From NCBI GenBank assembly GCA_025331435.1, contig JAIWNI010000020.1, positions 1 through 64,000 of the forward strand: 64,000 nucleotides of DNA, in the 5' to 3' direction. A model generated the notes under the pieces. It worked only from the letters and a program-made list of their open reading frames with translations, did no database searches and was not told the DNA's origin. Shown in pieces: positions 23,320 to 35,418 of the stretch (its first letter is position 1; each line of letters begins with the position of its first letter). The DNA comes from Choanephora cucurbitarum (taxonomy: Eukaryota > Mucoromycota > Mucoromycetes > Mucorales > Choanephoraceae). The position numbers were made by a program, and so were the translations under genes.

Positions 23320-24095
23320 ATGGCTGTCTCTCATCATTCAACTACAAACAATACGGTAGATGCTACCAAGGAATCAGCAGGCAAGTTGCCTCCTCCTTCT
23401 GCCTTGTTTGAGTCCAATTACTTTTACAATCAAAATAAATCAAACGCAAATGAGACTCCAGTCAATGCTAATTCAAGACAAGTCTACATTCTTCCTCCTC
23501 CTTCCTCTTTACCTGGTTATCACCTTCCTCCTCCTCCTCCTAACACCACTACCACTACCACTCCCGTAGCACAAAACACTGCTTATTATTATCCACAACA
23601 ACAACAACAATCACAACATGAATATCATCCTCAATACTTTTATCCCAGTCCCGTAGCACCTACAACTGGAACAAAAAGAAACAATGCCAATAATCACACT
23701 CCAAAAAAGAGAGCAAAAAAGACAACAACAACATCAACAACAACAACAGCTAACGATGATATTTCATTAGCCGCTGCTACTTTAGCCTCCTTTGCTTCGT
23801 CACCTTCTTCCTCTTCAAATGAAGAAGATGAATTTGAAGTAAAGAAAGAAATCCCAAGAAAGAAGAGACAATATAGAAAATCAAACAACAAAGAAGATCA
23901 TCTTTCTTCATTAAAACAACAAGAAAATCAAGTACTTGAGGTAAGAAAAAAAAAATTTTTTTTTCTTTCTTTCTTTGGTTTTCTTTAGATAGAATCTAAA
24001 AAAAAAAATCTTTTTCCTCCAATCAAATTTAGGCTGCCAGAATCCTAATGGACATTTCAAGATGTGTGGCCCGACAAGTCAGTGTAGCAAACTAA
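23320..24095 (+). CDS. Low-complexity nuclear-type protein, 227 aa, unknown
   Basis: Two exons: 23320-23940 and 24033-24095 (684 nt). The protein has proline runs (LPPPSALF, HLPPPPPN), a glutamine run, threonine runs and acidic serine patches. Two basic clusters (PKKRAKK, PRKKRQYRK) are probable nuclear localisation signals. The short second exon adds AARILMDISRCVARQVSVAN. No folded domain is recognised. The repeats of CAA, ACA and TCT codons are simple-sequence-like. A transcription-related role would be guesswork. Confidence 0.6.
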
Positions 24096-24294
24096 AAAGA
24101 CAGAAATATGAAGGAGAGAAACAACAAAGAAAATCAAAACAAATCATTGTAAATAACAACTAATAAAAAACATCTCATCATTTCTTTGTACACCGGATAA
24201 TTTATTATCAAATGTGATGTCTCCGAGAAATAAAAACACTGAAAAAACACAGCGATCAATAGCTTTCATTACTTTTCTTTTACCTTTTCTTTTT

Positions 24295-26299
24295 ATGATC
24301 AAACTTCATTCTGCCTCATGGTTCCTGTTGGCACTCCTCGCTTCTCTTTCAGAAGCTGCTGATTCAACCAAGAGTCCTTTATTGCAACAGCCATTACCTC
24401 CTCTCAAAGGCCCCTACGTTGCTCCTACAACAGCCAAATACAATTATGCAGAAGTCTTACACAAGAGTTACCTCTTTTATCATGCTCAGAGATCAGGCCC
24501 TTTGCCCTATCAACGACTTGCCTGGAGATCAGATTCCTGTAAAGTCTGTGTAGGTGAGTTCGGTGAAGATCTATCCAAGGGCTGGTATGAAGCTGCCAAC
24601 ACAATGAAATGGGGTTTACCCATCGGCTGGACATTGACTCAACTGGCTTTCAATATCATGGTGTTTGAAGACTCTATGAAGTCAGTCGACGAATTGGCTG
24701 AAGGCCTTGAATTGATCAAATGGGGAGCAGGTAAACTGGACAATGCTTGATTGAACATAGATTGACCCAAGCAGAATAGATTACATTGCCAATGCTCATT
24801 ATAATGATACCTACATTGTCGGTCAGTTGGGAACATCTGCTATTGGGCCTATCTCAAAATCGGCCGGATTAGATGTCGATTTCAACTATTTTGGTCCCCC
24901 AGAAGAATTTGAACAATGGGTGCCGACAGGCCTGCCCCATAAGGCCTATTATATCACACCTGAAAACCCTTCTTCTGAAATCGTAGGTGAATACAGTGCT
25001 GCCTTGGCTGCCAGTTCCCTTGTTTGGAGAAAACACAACCAGACCTATGCCGATTTCCTTCTCAATAAATCCAAGCGTCTCTTCAAGTTTGCTATCGATC
25101 ATCCAGGGAGCTATGTCACTTCGCGCGATAACGCCTTCCAATGGGCTACCTTCTGGTACCCATCTACTCACTATGAGGATGAATTGGCCTGGAGTGCTGC
25201 CTGGCTCTATGCTGCCACACGAGACGACTACTACCTAAAACAGATCGATACGCTCTATACCAATGCTTCAGATTCATGGAACGAATATTCATGGGATGAA
25301 AAAGGTGGTGGTCTACACGTCTTGCTCTATACACTCACCAAGGACCCCAAATACTACAAGAATGCCATGACTTACTTTAATCAGTTCTTGCCTAACCCTA
25401 AACAGGTTGTCAAGTTCACCCCTCGTGGTCTTGCCTATATTGAACATTGGGGCTCTGTAGGCTATTCTGGTAATGTCGCCTTCTTGATGATGGCATTTGC
25501 CAAGGCTATTGGTTATCATACAAAAGAAGGAAAGGCAATGACCACATTTGCTACGCAACAAATCAACTATGCACTTGGTGATTATGGTCATAGTTGGGTT
25601 GTCGGTTTTGGTGACAAGTACCCTCAAAAGCCTTACCACAAGTCCTCTTATAATTCCTACATTGATTACCCTATGCGAGGCGAATTTCAAGAAAAGGTGC
25701 GAAGCGATTTCCTGGATTCCAAGACGCCTCAACGGTTCATTCTGTATGGCGCTGTCGAAGGTGGACCCAACAACGATGATACATGGTACGATGATCGTAC
25801 CAACTACGAATATTCTGAAGTCACTCAAGATTACAATGCTGCCTGGACTGGTGCCATTGCTGGTCTGATTGACTTTTATGGTGCTGAGAATTTTGAACCC
25901 TATACCGATTGTGGTCTTGATCTAGGCTGGTCCCATAAGAATGCCTCTGCACCACCTGCCTGGCCTGCCGATGACTGCTATCATACCTGTAATAAAAATT
26001 GTCCTCGTGGTAAAATGCAATCCTCATATTCTTGGAAACTGCTCACAGCTAAAAGCGAAGCTTTACCGGATTACCTGGACGTGCTCTATCCTGGTCAAGG
26101 TGTCATCAAGGCAGCTGCCCTAGACAGTAATCTCTTGATTTCTTCTCCTGCCAAACATGAGGATGACAGTCCATTAGAAACACATGAAGACTTGACTGTG
26201 CCTAAACAACAACAGTCAGCGTCAACTCACATTCAGGCCAATGTCTGGAGCTTTACTGCTTTTTTGATTGCTCCTTATGTGTTTAGGTTATTTATTTAG
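24295..26299 (+). CDS. GH9 (endoglucanase-family) protein, likely GPI-anchored, altered catalytic motif
   Basis: Two exons: 24295-24730 and 24780-26299 (1956 nt, 651 aa). I chose the ATG at 24295 because it gives a clean signal peptide (IKLHSASWFLLALLASLSEA); an upstream in-frame ATG exists at 24214. GH9 landmarks follow in order: YHAQRSGPLPYQRLAWRSDS, GWYEAANTMKWGLP, WVVGFGDKYPQKPYHKSS, and WYDDRTNYEYSEVTQDYNA. The last fits the GH9 signature 2 pattern with its acid Glu (residue 492). The usual DAGD that supplies the catalytic base is EAAN here (residues 99-102). A hydrophobic C-terminus (WSFTAFLIAPYVFRLFI) preceded by a Ser/Gln region suggests a GPI anchor. Known GH9 enzymes cleave beta-1,4-glucans; activity here is doubtful. 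Confidence 0.88.
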
Positions 26300-26319
26300 A
26301 TCAAACTAATAAAATCTTT

Positions 26320-28460
26320 TTAATGTCTCTTCCCTTTCTTCTTTCGATGACTTTTGGTTATAACAATGTGATCTGCCCAATCGAGTGGTTCGTTCATCAT
26401 GAGTTCTTCTTCTCTTGAGACCACTTGCCTTGTTCCCCATACTGTGCGTGGGCCTTCTTCTGTATAGGATGAAGGGGCAAAGGTATCTTCTTCTAGACTT
26501 GAGACAGCGGCCGATTCAGACAGTGCTTGTGATAGTTGTTCCTCACTCTCTTGAGCTGTATAAGCAGGTCGATACATGGAGAAAAAGGGATCATTTTCAA
26601 ACATTTGACGCTCCAACTCTTGATCTTTTGCTGCTTGCAACTTATGTTTTGACTCTGCTTGTCTTCTCTTTTGATCTTCTCTTCTTTCTTTATCTTTCCT
26701 TCTTTTCGTCCGAGCTGTTAATTCCTCTAAAAAAAATGGGTCAGTCGTGGTTCTTTTTTGACATGCTATACTTACGATCGAACACCTGAATGGTTTCTGG
26801 AGACACAATATCCTTGACATTGATTTCCAAGAAAGTGACATCGCAAGCAAGTGGCAAATGGCCCAGATACTTGCATTTCTTCCTGAGATCTTCTGTCAAG
26901 GTGGATTCCTGAACATTGGTTGCTTGCACTTGCAAGGTCGTAGGAAACTGACTGTATTCGCCAAACTCATGTTTTAAAATACGAATATCCAAAGGATGAA
27001 GATAGACATGCTGTCCATCACTCGCCTGATAAAAGTAAAAATCGGATGTAGATAGGTGACCACTGACATGTGCATTGGATGAAGCACCCGCTTGTTGATG
27101 ATAGGCTTCAGGAGCATCTTGCTCTTGTTTCAGTTGAATCTGGGATGAACTCTTGCCATGCTTTTTTGAATACTTGGCGACAGCCTCAAACATCATGTTT
27201 GATGTATGCATAGCCAATTCCAATTCCTTTGTGTTCTGTTGACAAAGCGACTTTATTTTGGCTCGAATCAGGCTCCTACACCTTTCGATAAAGGGTAGTT
27301 CTTCAGAAGACCCCCATCCATGAGCATCTGATACTGCATCATTCAGTTCTGTCACATCCCTGTTGTATTCTTCCATAAGGTAATCGGGACTGGCCAACAT
27401 GAATCGAGCGAAATGGATGGCCTGAGGTGTAAAGTGCCAAGGAATCAAGGGAGTGTCTGGCTTCATGTAGTTCGATATGACATTGGGAGGTAGTGGCCAA
27501 GTGTCTGATAACGGAAAGGCCAGTGTGGAGTCATGCGAGCGTTGAATCAGAGACATATCTACAAGATCGCCCTCTGCCACACCCAGCGATGGCTTATTGG
27601 ATTCTGAATGAGTTCCAGATATGGCAAAGGGTTTCATGATGCGCACCGACTTCAAGTCAGCTTCGTAGATAGAGTCCCAACAGATAGGACACTTGCGCCA
27701 TAATCGTTTTGGATTTTCTCGAAGTTCAAGGTAATGTAATATACAAGGATAACAATAGATATGTCCGCACTTTGTCACACGAGCTGCGGTGGGTGGAGAT
27801 AGACAAATAGGACATACTTGTGCTTCTGTAGAAGAAATCAGCTAAACGGGTTCAATGAGTTACAATAGTTACATATAGAGAAACATAATAATGTACCACT
27901 TGTTCAATTGTGTCCCAATCGAAATTGATATCTGGATCAGCTAACTGAAAATCATAGTTGCCGGTGGGATTCAACATGAACCGGAAGCTGTCAAAATAAA
28001 ATTAGGATTCTTTCTTATTTTGCCTATCTGACTTAGTTTACTTTGCATTAATAAAGCGTTCTTTGTTGAAAGGTTGATATGATGTTACAACTTTTGCTTT
28101 GCGTTGTGGCGAAGGAGCCTCCTGTCTCTCTGGAAAAGAAAAACTCAAGAGATGATTTAAAGAAACGCGTCCTTTTTTATCTATAGAACCTCCTGTCCTT
28201 TGAGCTACATCCACTAAGCTCATATCTTGAAATTCATCTGCCACATCGTTAGGTTGTTGATTGTTGTTTCGAGGCGTACGCTTTCTATCTGTTCAAAAAG
28301 TAAATACAATTGAGTTCGTCCATCACTCTCGTTTTCTTTTATTCACGTTACGTTGTCGTTTCTTGTTATGGTTGGGCTTGTTTTTCTGTTGCTGTTGGGA
28401 AGCTCTATTGTCATTGCTGGGACTACTTGTTGGTACGAAAGTGGGTGCATTTGCATTCAT
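26320..28460 (-). CDS. RNF10/Mag2-like RING finger protein
   Basis: Five exons: 28460-28327, 28284-28042, 27987-27897, 27841-26776 and 26726-26320 (1941 nt, 646 aa). The N-terminus is disordered and basic. The RING reads CPICLSPPTAARVTKCGHIYCYPCILHY, then RKCPICWDSIYEADLKSV, a C3HC4 RING very like RNF10. In yeasts the homologue is Mag2. The region after it (LASPDYLMEEY, FYFYQASDGQHVYLHPLDIRILKHEFG) is also typical of RNF10. RNF10 proteins ubiquitinate 40S ribosomal proteins on stalled initiation complexes in animals; transfer of that role here is inference. A charged coiled coil precedes the C-terminus. Intron 1 required the second of two nearby acceptors to avoid a stop. Confidence 0.88.
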
Positions 28461-28747
28461 GTTTAAATTTGTCAAAAGAGAAATATAGGTATATAATGAA
28501 TTAAATGTACATGCAAACAAAGTCTATTAAAAACAACCAAGGTGAAGAGAAGAAAAAAGAGAGAGATAAAGGAAAATCTCGAAAATTTTTCTCGGTCATA
28601 AAGCATAAATAATCCACGCTGCGAAACCATGACGCACAATATGCTGGTTAATTTTTCTACCGAGAGTAGCAAACAATTAAAATGTTCTTGGTATTTCTTT
28701 TTTTACTTTTCACTTTTTTGTTTTTTTTTCTACCTTTATTGTTTGGA

Positions 28748-30462
28748 ATGAAAAAGATTAACAATTTCGCTTCTGGAGTCTCATCCTCTATTAACTCGCC
28801 TATTCCTACCAGCTTGGCAGGTATATATAGCCCTTTTTTTTCTTGTTTTATTTATGAAACAGTATGTTAAATTTATCTGGATATAGGTGAATGTAAAAAA
28901 GCTGCCAAGATTTTGAATAGCTTTATAGGTAAAAAAAAAAAAAGAGAGAGAGAAAAAATCAAATGGAATGGTAAAAGCTGGAAACTAAAAACAAAGTAAA
29001 AAAGATCCTGGACAGGGAATGGATAAGATTATTCCTGAAAATATCTTGGTGAATGCTAAAGGTTTAGCTATCTACACGGTGTTGAAGGCAGGCTTTTTGT
29101 TTTCAGGTCGTGCAGGCAGTGGTGGTATCGTTGTAGCTAGGTAAGTGTTCATGACAGATACTGTGTAGCTGTTCATCTCACATATCATGGTGGTTGGTTT
29201 AGATTACCTGAGGGAGGTAAAGTATCATTACAGATTAAGGTGTCACATAGCATGTTAAAATGATATCATGGTAGGTTGGTCAGCGCCCTCTTGTATAGGT
29301 ACTGGTGGTATTGGTGCTGGTGGTCAAATTGGTAGGAAAATTAAACCAGAGAGGAAGCAATGTGATAAGAAGTGATAGGTCGAATTCTAAATTCCAATAT
29401 ATCATAGGTGCTGAATTGACCGACTTTGTTCTTGTCTTGAATACCAAGGAGGCCGTAAAAACTTTCAGTCAACTTGGCAACATTACTTTGGGTGGTAACG
29501 TTTCCGGTAAGTAAGTCATTTTGTTAGACATGTGCTCGGTGCTAAAAGCGGACAATCGTATAAAAAAAAATTATATTAAACTAGTCGCTGCTGGACCTGT
29601 GGGTCGAAATGCTGAAGCTTCAGGAAGCGCAAGTTTAAAGCATATTGCCGCTATTTACTCTTATAGTAAGACAAGAGGTTTGTTTGCTGGTGTATCTCTA
29701 GAGGGTTCTGTTGTCATTACACGTAATGATGCAAACGAAAAGTTTTACGGTCAGCGTGTTACAGCTAAGGAACTGTTGAACGGTACGATTCCTCCACCAC
29801 CTGAAGCAGATGCACTTTATCGAGCATTGAATGCCAAATTTCATACTTTGGGTACACAAACATACACAACTCGCGCCATTGAGGGATCTCCTACAGCTTC
29901 AATCAGTCGAAGTAATACTTTCAAGAGCACTAATATTTCAGCTCCTGGTACATTGAGGCAACCACCACCTCTGCGTCAACAGATTGGAGGCTATGGTGCA
30001 CCACTTCAAATTCAGCAACAACCATACAACGCCCCACCTACATCTCCACCAGCTTATCATTTTACTCCTCAAACTAATCCCAACTATGGCCAAGATATCA
30101 AGCCACCTGTCACCCCGAATTATCATCAGCCACAATCTTACACTAATAATGATTATACCATGCAAGCTGCCACAAAGAGAGCTCCTCCACCTCCACCTAG
30201 TAGAAAATTATCTGAGCCTAGAGCAAGAGCGCTTTATGCTTTTGAAGGCCAACAAGCAGGCGACCTTAGTTTCCGTGAAGGCGATATTATCACTATTGTA
30301 CAAAAGACAGAAAGTCAAGATGATTGGTGGACAGGGAAATTAAATGGCAAACAGGGCATTGTAAGTAAAAAAAAAAATCATGCAGTTAAAATTCACCAAG
30401 AACCGTACTCTGATCTTTTCGTCTTATCCTAGTTCCCTGCAAACTATGTGCAAATAGAATAA
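28748..30462 (+). CDS. Lsb3/Ysc84-like protein: SYLF (DUF500) domain plus SH3
   Basis: Eight exons: 28748-28820, 28887-28928, 29005-29140, 29203-29216, 29275-29331, 29408-29506, 29585-30360 and 30433-30462 (1227 nt, 408 aa). The N-terminal 230 residues form the SYLF lipid-binding domain (KIIPENILVNAKGLAIYTVLK, SGRAGSGGIVVAR, GTGGIGAGGQIG, AGPVGRNAEAS). A proline-rich linker follows. A C-terminal SH3 domain (RARALYAFEGQQAGDLSFRE, DDWWTGKLNGKQGIFPANYV) ends the protein. Yeast Lsb3/Ysc84 bind actin and Las17 at endocytic patches. Exon 4 is only 14 nt. The last SH3 residues are on a separate 30-nt exon. Confidence 0.92.
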
Positions 30463-30908
30463 ACCCAAAACATGCTTGATCCTATGAGTGATGTTGTGGC
30501 AGCTAATACATTGCTGTTAAGTTCACCTCAAATCCTCGATACTTTTTAATTTTACACCAGCAAACATCATAATATAATAAATGTTACTTTTGCTATGGTC
30601 GTCGTAATACTTTCTTGTATATCAACACGTAACAACAACAACAAAAAAGGAGGCGTTTATGGTTCGATAAAACTATGAATTTTCACAGAAAACCTATCTA
30701 CAAAATAAGCTGAGTAATGCAAAAATGGTACTATTCAAAGGCCGCAGTGGTTTATGTGGGGTAAAAGAATAAAAAAATTCACTTGGGCAGAAACTATGGT
30801 GATTTTAATAAGTAAGCGGTAATACCCAGGATAATTCTGGTCGGTTATAAATAAAGCTTGCTTAATGCCTTTTTTTTTTGTCTTCTCTTTTTTAATTAAA
30901 ATAAAAAT
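30463..30908. other. Intergenic between Ysc84-like and acyl-CoA dehydrogenase genes
   Basis: About 450 bp with the 3' end of one gene and the promoter of the next. A TATAAATAAAG-like element lies near 30847-30857, about 55 bp upstream of the ATG. Nothing else is recognised. Confidence 0.4.
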
Positions 30909-32485
30909 ATGGCTACTCAAAACCTTATTGATATCACTAAACTCTCACCTAAGTTCCAAGATCTCTATGCCAAGGCCAAGGATTTTGTTGAAGTATGCAA
31001 ACACGCACACGAAAACGTTGTCCCGCTCTAACCTGCTCCTTTTCCCCCCTTAGAATGATTGTATTCCCGCCGAAAAGACATACGAGCTCCAAATGGGCCA
31101 GAACGAAGACAGATGGAAGGTAGATCTTCATAACTTGGAATGTTTATACAGATGACTAACGACATGCACTTTTCTTGGTAAAGGTCATCCCACCAGTGTT
31201 GGAAGAACTAAAAGCCAAGGCACGCTCTCTCGGTCTTTGGAACCTCTTTTTGGGTAAAGACTATGCTGAAGGTGCTGGCTTGACTAACGTCGAGTATGGT
31301 TTGATCGCCGAGCTTACTGGTCGCTGTCCCAAGCTTGCTCCTGAAGCTATGAACTGTTCTGCTCCTGATACTGGTAATATGGGTAAGTTGATAAGAGTTT
31401 ATTGTGCATTGAAATAAATCAAAAAAAAAAGAGACAGATCTAATTTAAATACTCCAACTTGTAGAGGTCTTCGCAAAATACGGTACACCTGCTCAAAAGG
31501 AAAAGTGGCTTAAGCCTCTTCTTGATGGCAAAATCAGATCTGCTTTCGCTATGACTGAACCTAAGGTTGCTTCCTCAGATGCTACTAACATTGAGACAAA
31601 CATCCGTCGTGTCGGTAACGAATACATCATCAATGGTTTGAAGTGGTGGATTTCTGGTGCTGGTGACCCACGTTGTGCTGTATACCTTGTCATGGGTAAG
31701 ACAGATCCTGATAACAGCAACAAGCATCGTCAACAAAGTCTTGTTATTGTTCCAGCTGATACACCTGGCATCACTGTTGTTCGTCCTATGAAGGTCTTTG
31801 GCTTTGATGATGCTCCAGAAGGTCACTGTGAAATTGTCTTTAAGGATGTTCGCGTGCCAGTTGAAAACATTGTATTGGGCGAAGGCCGTGGTTTTGAAGT
31901 CATTCAAGGAAGATTGGGTCCTGGTAGAATTCATCATTGTATGCGTTGTATTGGTATGGCCGAACGCGCTTTGGATTTGATGTTGGTTCGCGTTACTGAT
32001 CCTTCTCGTCGTACTTTTGGTAAATTCTTGAGCGAACACGGTACTGTTGTAGCTGATATTGCTCAATCTCGTATTGAAATCGATCAAACAAGATACCTCG
32101 TTTTAAGTGCTGCTCAAAAGATTGATCAAGACAAGGCTAAGGGAGCTATGAAAGAAATTGGTATGGCAAAGATTGCTTCTCCCAATATGCTTCTCCGAGT
32201 TTTGGACCGCTCTATGCAAGCCCATGGTGCTGGTGGTATCTCTCAAGATTTCCCATTGGCCATGTTCTATGCTTCCGCTAGAACTTTGCGTTACGCTGAT
32301 GGTCCTGATGAAGTGGTAAGAGAGCATTGACTTATTGTAGTTTCATGAACTAACTATGTTTATGCAAACCATAGCATCGCAACCAAATCGGTAAAGTTGA
32401 GCTTCGCCGTGCAGAAGCATTACAACAGAAAACTGCTGCCCAGAAGAAGAAGTCTGATCATTTGGCATCCCAGTCTAAGTTATAA
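30909..32485 (+). CDS. Acyl-CoA dehydrogenase (ACAD10/11-like) with C-terminal peroxisomal signal
   Basis: Five exons: 30909-30992, 31054-31119, 31184-31382, 31465-32315 and 32375-32485 (1311 nt, 436 aa). Family landmarks are [16 protein letters not shown] (FAD/substrate signature region), [59 protein letters not shown], and [14 protein letters not shown]. The pattern is closest to the ACAD11-type long-chain group. The protein ends ASQSKL, a canonical PTS1, so beta-oxidation in peroxisomes is likely. The flavoenzyme introduces a trans-2 double bond into acyl-CoA. No N-terminal mitochondrial presequence is apparent. Confidence 0.94.
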
Positions 32486-33711
32486 ACGTCAAGATAGGCA
32501 TATTCTGATTTACATATTTTCATGATCTTACTTGTACAAAGCATATCTATAATACATCTTTTCTTTTATTAAAATTTGGAGGATGTTGGTTCCTCCTCAA
32601 CAGCGTGAATTTGATTCTTAAATCAAACAGCCACCTCTAAGAATCCTCCTAAAAAAACGTTTCAATTGAAGCTGACAGGAATTATCTTCTCGCATAAGAT
32701 GAAGACGGTGTAAGCTCTATCTTATGAAAACCAAATTGGTCTATTGTTACAATCTGAGTCACCTCTTGTACTTGTGGGTTTGTGATAGACTACATTAATT
32801 AATTACCCCAAGTGTTGCTTTAAGAGCCTAGCTTTTCATTGTGTGAAATAAGCTCTGCTTGTAAACTTGCACCAACAATCGAATAACTCTTAAAAGGCGT
32901 ATCTGTCTTTAAAATCAGACGATCAAAAGAGAATTGTGGTACCATGGTGGCCTATTCAATCTTACAACAGTATACGAGTACTCGGTAAAGACCGTTGCTT
33001 TTCTTCCAAAAATATCCGCAAGTAAGGAATCTAATGAGATTATGGTTGGTTGCTAATGTGAAAAAACCCCTGGTGCATTTTATAAAAGCTGATTTTTTTA
33101 ATGATGAGCTTAGATCCAACATTCACTGGACAAAAGTCAAATTTCTTTTTTTTACTAAAGCTACCAAAGGGCATTCAATAGAAGAAAAACAATAATTGAC
33201 TAGATATGTTGATACTATTGAGACTAGAGACTTGTCGAGATTGGCGGCTAAAGGCTATTTATATCAACAGCTAAGAATGAAACGAAAATTGTAATGTGCT
33301 TTATTATGTGTGAACTAGATGTCTTTAAGCAAAAAAAAAAAAACATTCGCTTCATGAAGAAAAGCTGATGTTTGTATCATGTTGAGTGTATTGACTACTT
33401 TACAACTGGGTGATAACTTTTTTTAGCTTATGTAAACCACTTATATTAGCATACGTAGCCTAGTCAAATAAATCTCATTTTGCAAGTAAAGACGATTTCA
33501 GGAGCAACTCGATTGCTACTGAGCATAGCTACGAATTGATGGTGATTTTCAAAGAGAAGGAAAAGAAATTGAAAAGACAATCTTGTGCCAAGTAGACGGA
33601 ACAGTAACTGTTAGTAGCTATACAATAGCAAAGCCTGTTTGCGGAAATATTGTTATTATAAACGCATATATATTCAAAAGCTATTTGGATACACTGATAG
33701 ATAATGTAGCT
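32486..33711. other. Intergenic, no gene seen, left flank of the inverted duplication
   Basis: About 1.2 kb of A+T-rich sequence. A hairpin-like stretch occurs near 32578-32660. No exon chain or RNA gene is supported. The homology to the right arm stops abruptly at 33712. Confidence 0.45.
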
Positions 33712-33883
33712 CATACACAATAAGTAAATTGATCAACACTTTGATGTTATTTATTGATAAAAAAAAGTACTCAGGTTGATAATAAATAAATAGTCAGGAT
33801 AAATACTCGACATCCTTCAGATGGATGTCATAAGTCGTAATCGAATCTGGATGAAGGAGAGACATGGAGCTGGCCTAGTCGAT

Positions 33884-35418
33884 TTAGGCAGGGCTGTTGT
33901 ACAAGAGAGAGTTGGGAGTACCGCTCTTGATAGACTTGATAGCATTCTTGGTGGCAGCGCTGGAAAGAGCACTGTAGAGGGCAGCAGGGCTGGGTCTACC
34001 AAGGGAGTCGACGAGGAGAGCAGCAGCACCAGCAACGTGAGGAGAGGCCATAGAGGTACCGGACAAGACGCTGGTGGCAGTGGAGCTAGTACCGAAGGCA
34101 CTCTTGATGTCTTGACCAGGGGCATTGATGTTGGTACAGCTACCGTAGTTACTGAAAGAAGCCATTTGGTCGGCCTTGGTGGTGGCACCAACAGCGTAAA
34201 CGTTAGGGTTACCGGCAGGCAAGAAGTTACAAGTGTTCTTGTTGCTGTTACCGGCGGCAGCAATTACGTGGATACCAGAGCTGACCAAAGAGTTAAGAGC
34301 GTTGTTAAGACTGGTGAAGCTGGGGTCGGATTGTCCTTGGGTGTCGACACCGAGAGACATGTTGATGATAGCCTTACCCTTTTGGCTGGCAGCGTTAGTG
34401 CTGACCCATTGCAAACCAGAGAGAATAGCAGAGATTTCACCACTACCTTCGCTGTCGAGAACCTTGACACCGACCAAAGTAGCCTTCTTAGCAACACCGT
34501 AGGTGTTACCACCAATAGTACCAGCAACGTGAGTACCGTGACCAGTACCAACGCGATCGTTACCAGAGTAGGCAGAGTAGGCAAGAGTGGCACGACCTCC
34601 AAAGTCAACGTGGTCAGCTCTCAAACCATCATCAACAATGTAGACAACGGCACTAGAACCGGCAGAGTTAGGGTAGACATAAGGCTTGCTGTAGTCGACG
34701 GGAGTACGTTGAGAGATACGGACCAAACCCCATTCAGCACCAGACTGGCTAAGAGCTTGAGTAGAGACAACAGGTTGGGTGGCGGTAGTGTTTACAGCTC
34801 TCTTCATGAGGGAAGCATTGTTGTCACCATTGGCACAACCCTTACCGAGGCTGTCAACATCGAGGTTACCCTTGCGTTCAGCCTTGGCACGGCGAGAGAA
34901 GTATCTCTTGGCAGCACGAGTTTTAAGAGTAGGCAAATCGAATTGAATGGTTCTGTCGGCAGCAATGCTGATAACTTGGTCACCGAGCTTTTCCAACAAA
35001 GCCTTGATGATGCTGTTGTCTTCGAACTTGACACCAATAGCCTTGTAGTCCTTACCAATGTTGTAAGCATCAAAGACATGGACATGCTCTTCTTCGGTAT
35101 CACGACGGACAATCTTGTTGGATCTCTTGACGAGATCTTTACCAGCAGCTTGAGCAGTGATTTCGTAGGCGTGGTCAATGAACTTGGGAACGACTAGATG
35201 TATGAATTGAATGTTAAATCTGTGTCTATTATGATAGCCATCATCCTCACTCGATACTTACAGTCATTGATACAGGAGTTCTTGTTCAATTGGATGATGA
35301 AGTTGCCGTTACCGGTGGAGGAGCTGATGGCAGCTTCAGTTTCAGCGGTAAGAGAGGCAGCAGAGACGGCAGACATGCAGGAGACTGCGAAGAAAACTAA
35401 GGCTGTACGGATCATCAT
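33884..35418 (-). CDS. Secreted subtilisin-like serine protease (S8, proteinase K type), copy 1
   Basis: Two exons: 35418-35262 and 35193-33884 (1467 nt, 488 aa). A signal peptide (TALVFFAVSCMSAVSA) is followed by an I9 inhibitor propeptide (NFIIQLN, HVFDAYNIGKDYKAIGVKF, VISIAADRTIQFD) and the catalytic domain. Catalytic residues are D240 (YIVDDGLRADH), H271 (GTGHGTHVAGT) and S433 (GTSMASPHVAG). The oxyanion Asn lies in AAAGN. The protein is predicted to be an extracellular endopeptidase activated by propeptide removal. It is the inverted twin of the gene at 54141-55675, from which it differs at 12 residues, all between 300 and 456. Transcription runs toward the outer edge of the left arm. 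Confidence 0.95.

Noticed and set aside
24214..24294. Upstream in-frame ATG of the GH9 gene
   Set aside because: It would add 27 polar/basic residues before a second hydrophobic stretch. The ATG at 24295 gives a normal signal peptide. It remains possible as an alternative start.
33821..35197. A 458-codon open reading frame antisense to protease copy 1, and a 448-codon one antisense to copy 2 (54362-55708)
   Set aside because: Both run exactly opposite the protease exon 2. Codon bias of the sense gene leaves the antisense frame open. The translated product is repetitive Ser/Thr/Val-rich and matches no family.
35194..35261. Extension of protease exon 1 through the intron (CKYRVRMMAI...)
   Set aside because: It follows a GTAAGT donor and is not protease-like. 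Splicing to 35193 restores the I9 propeptide.
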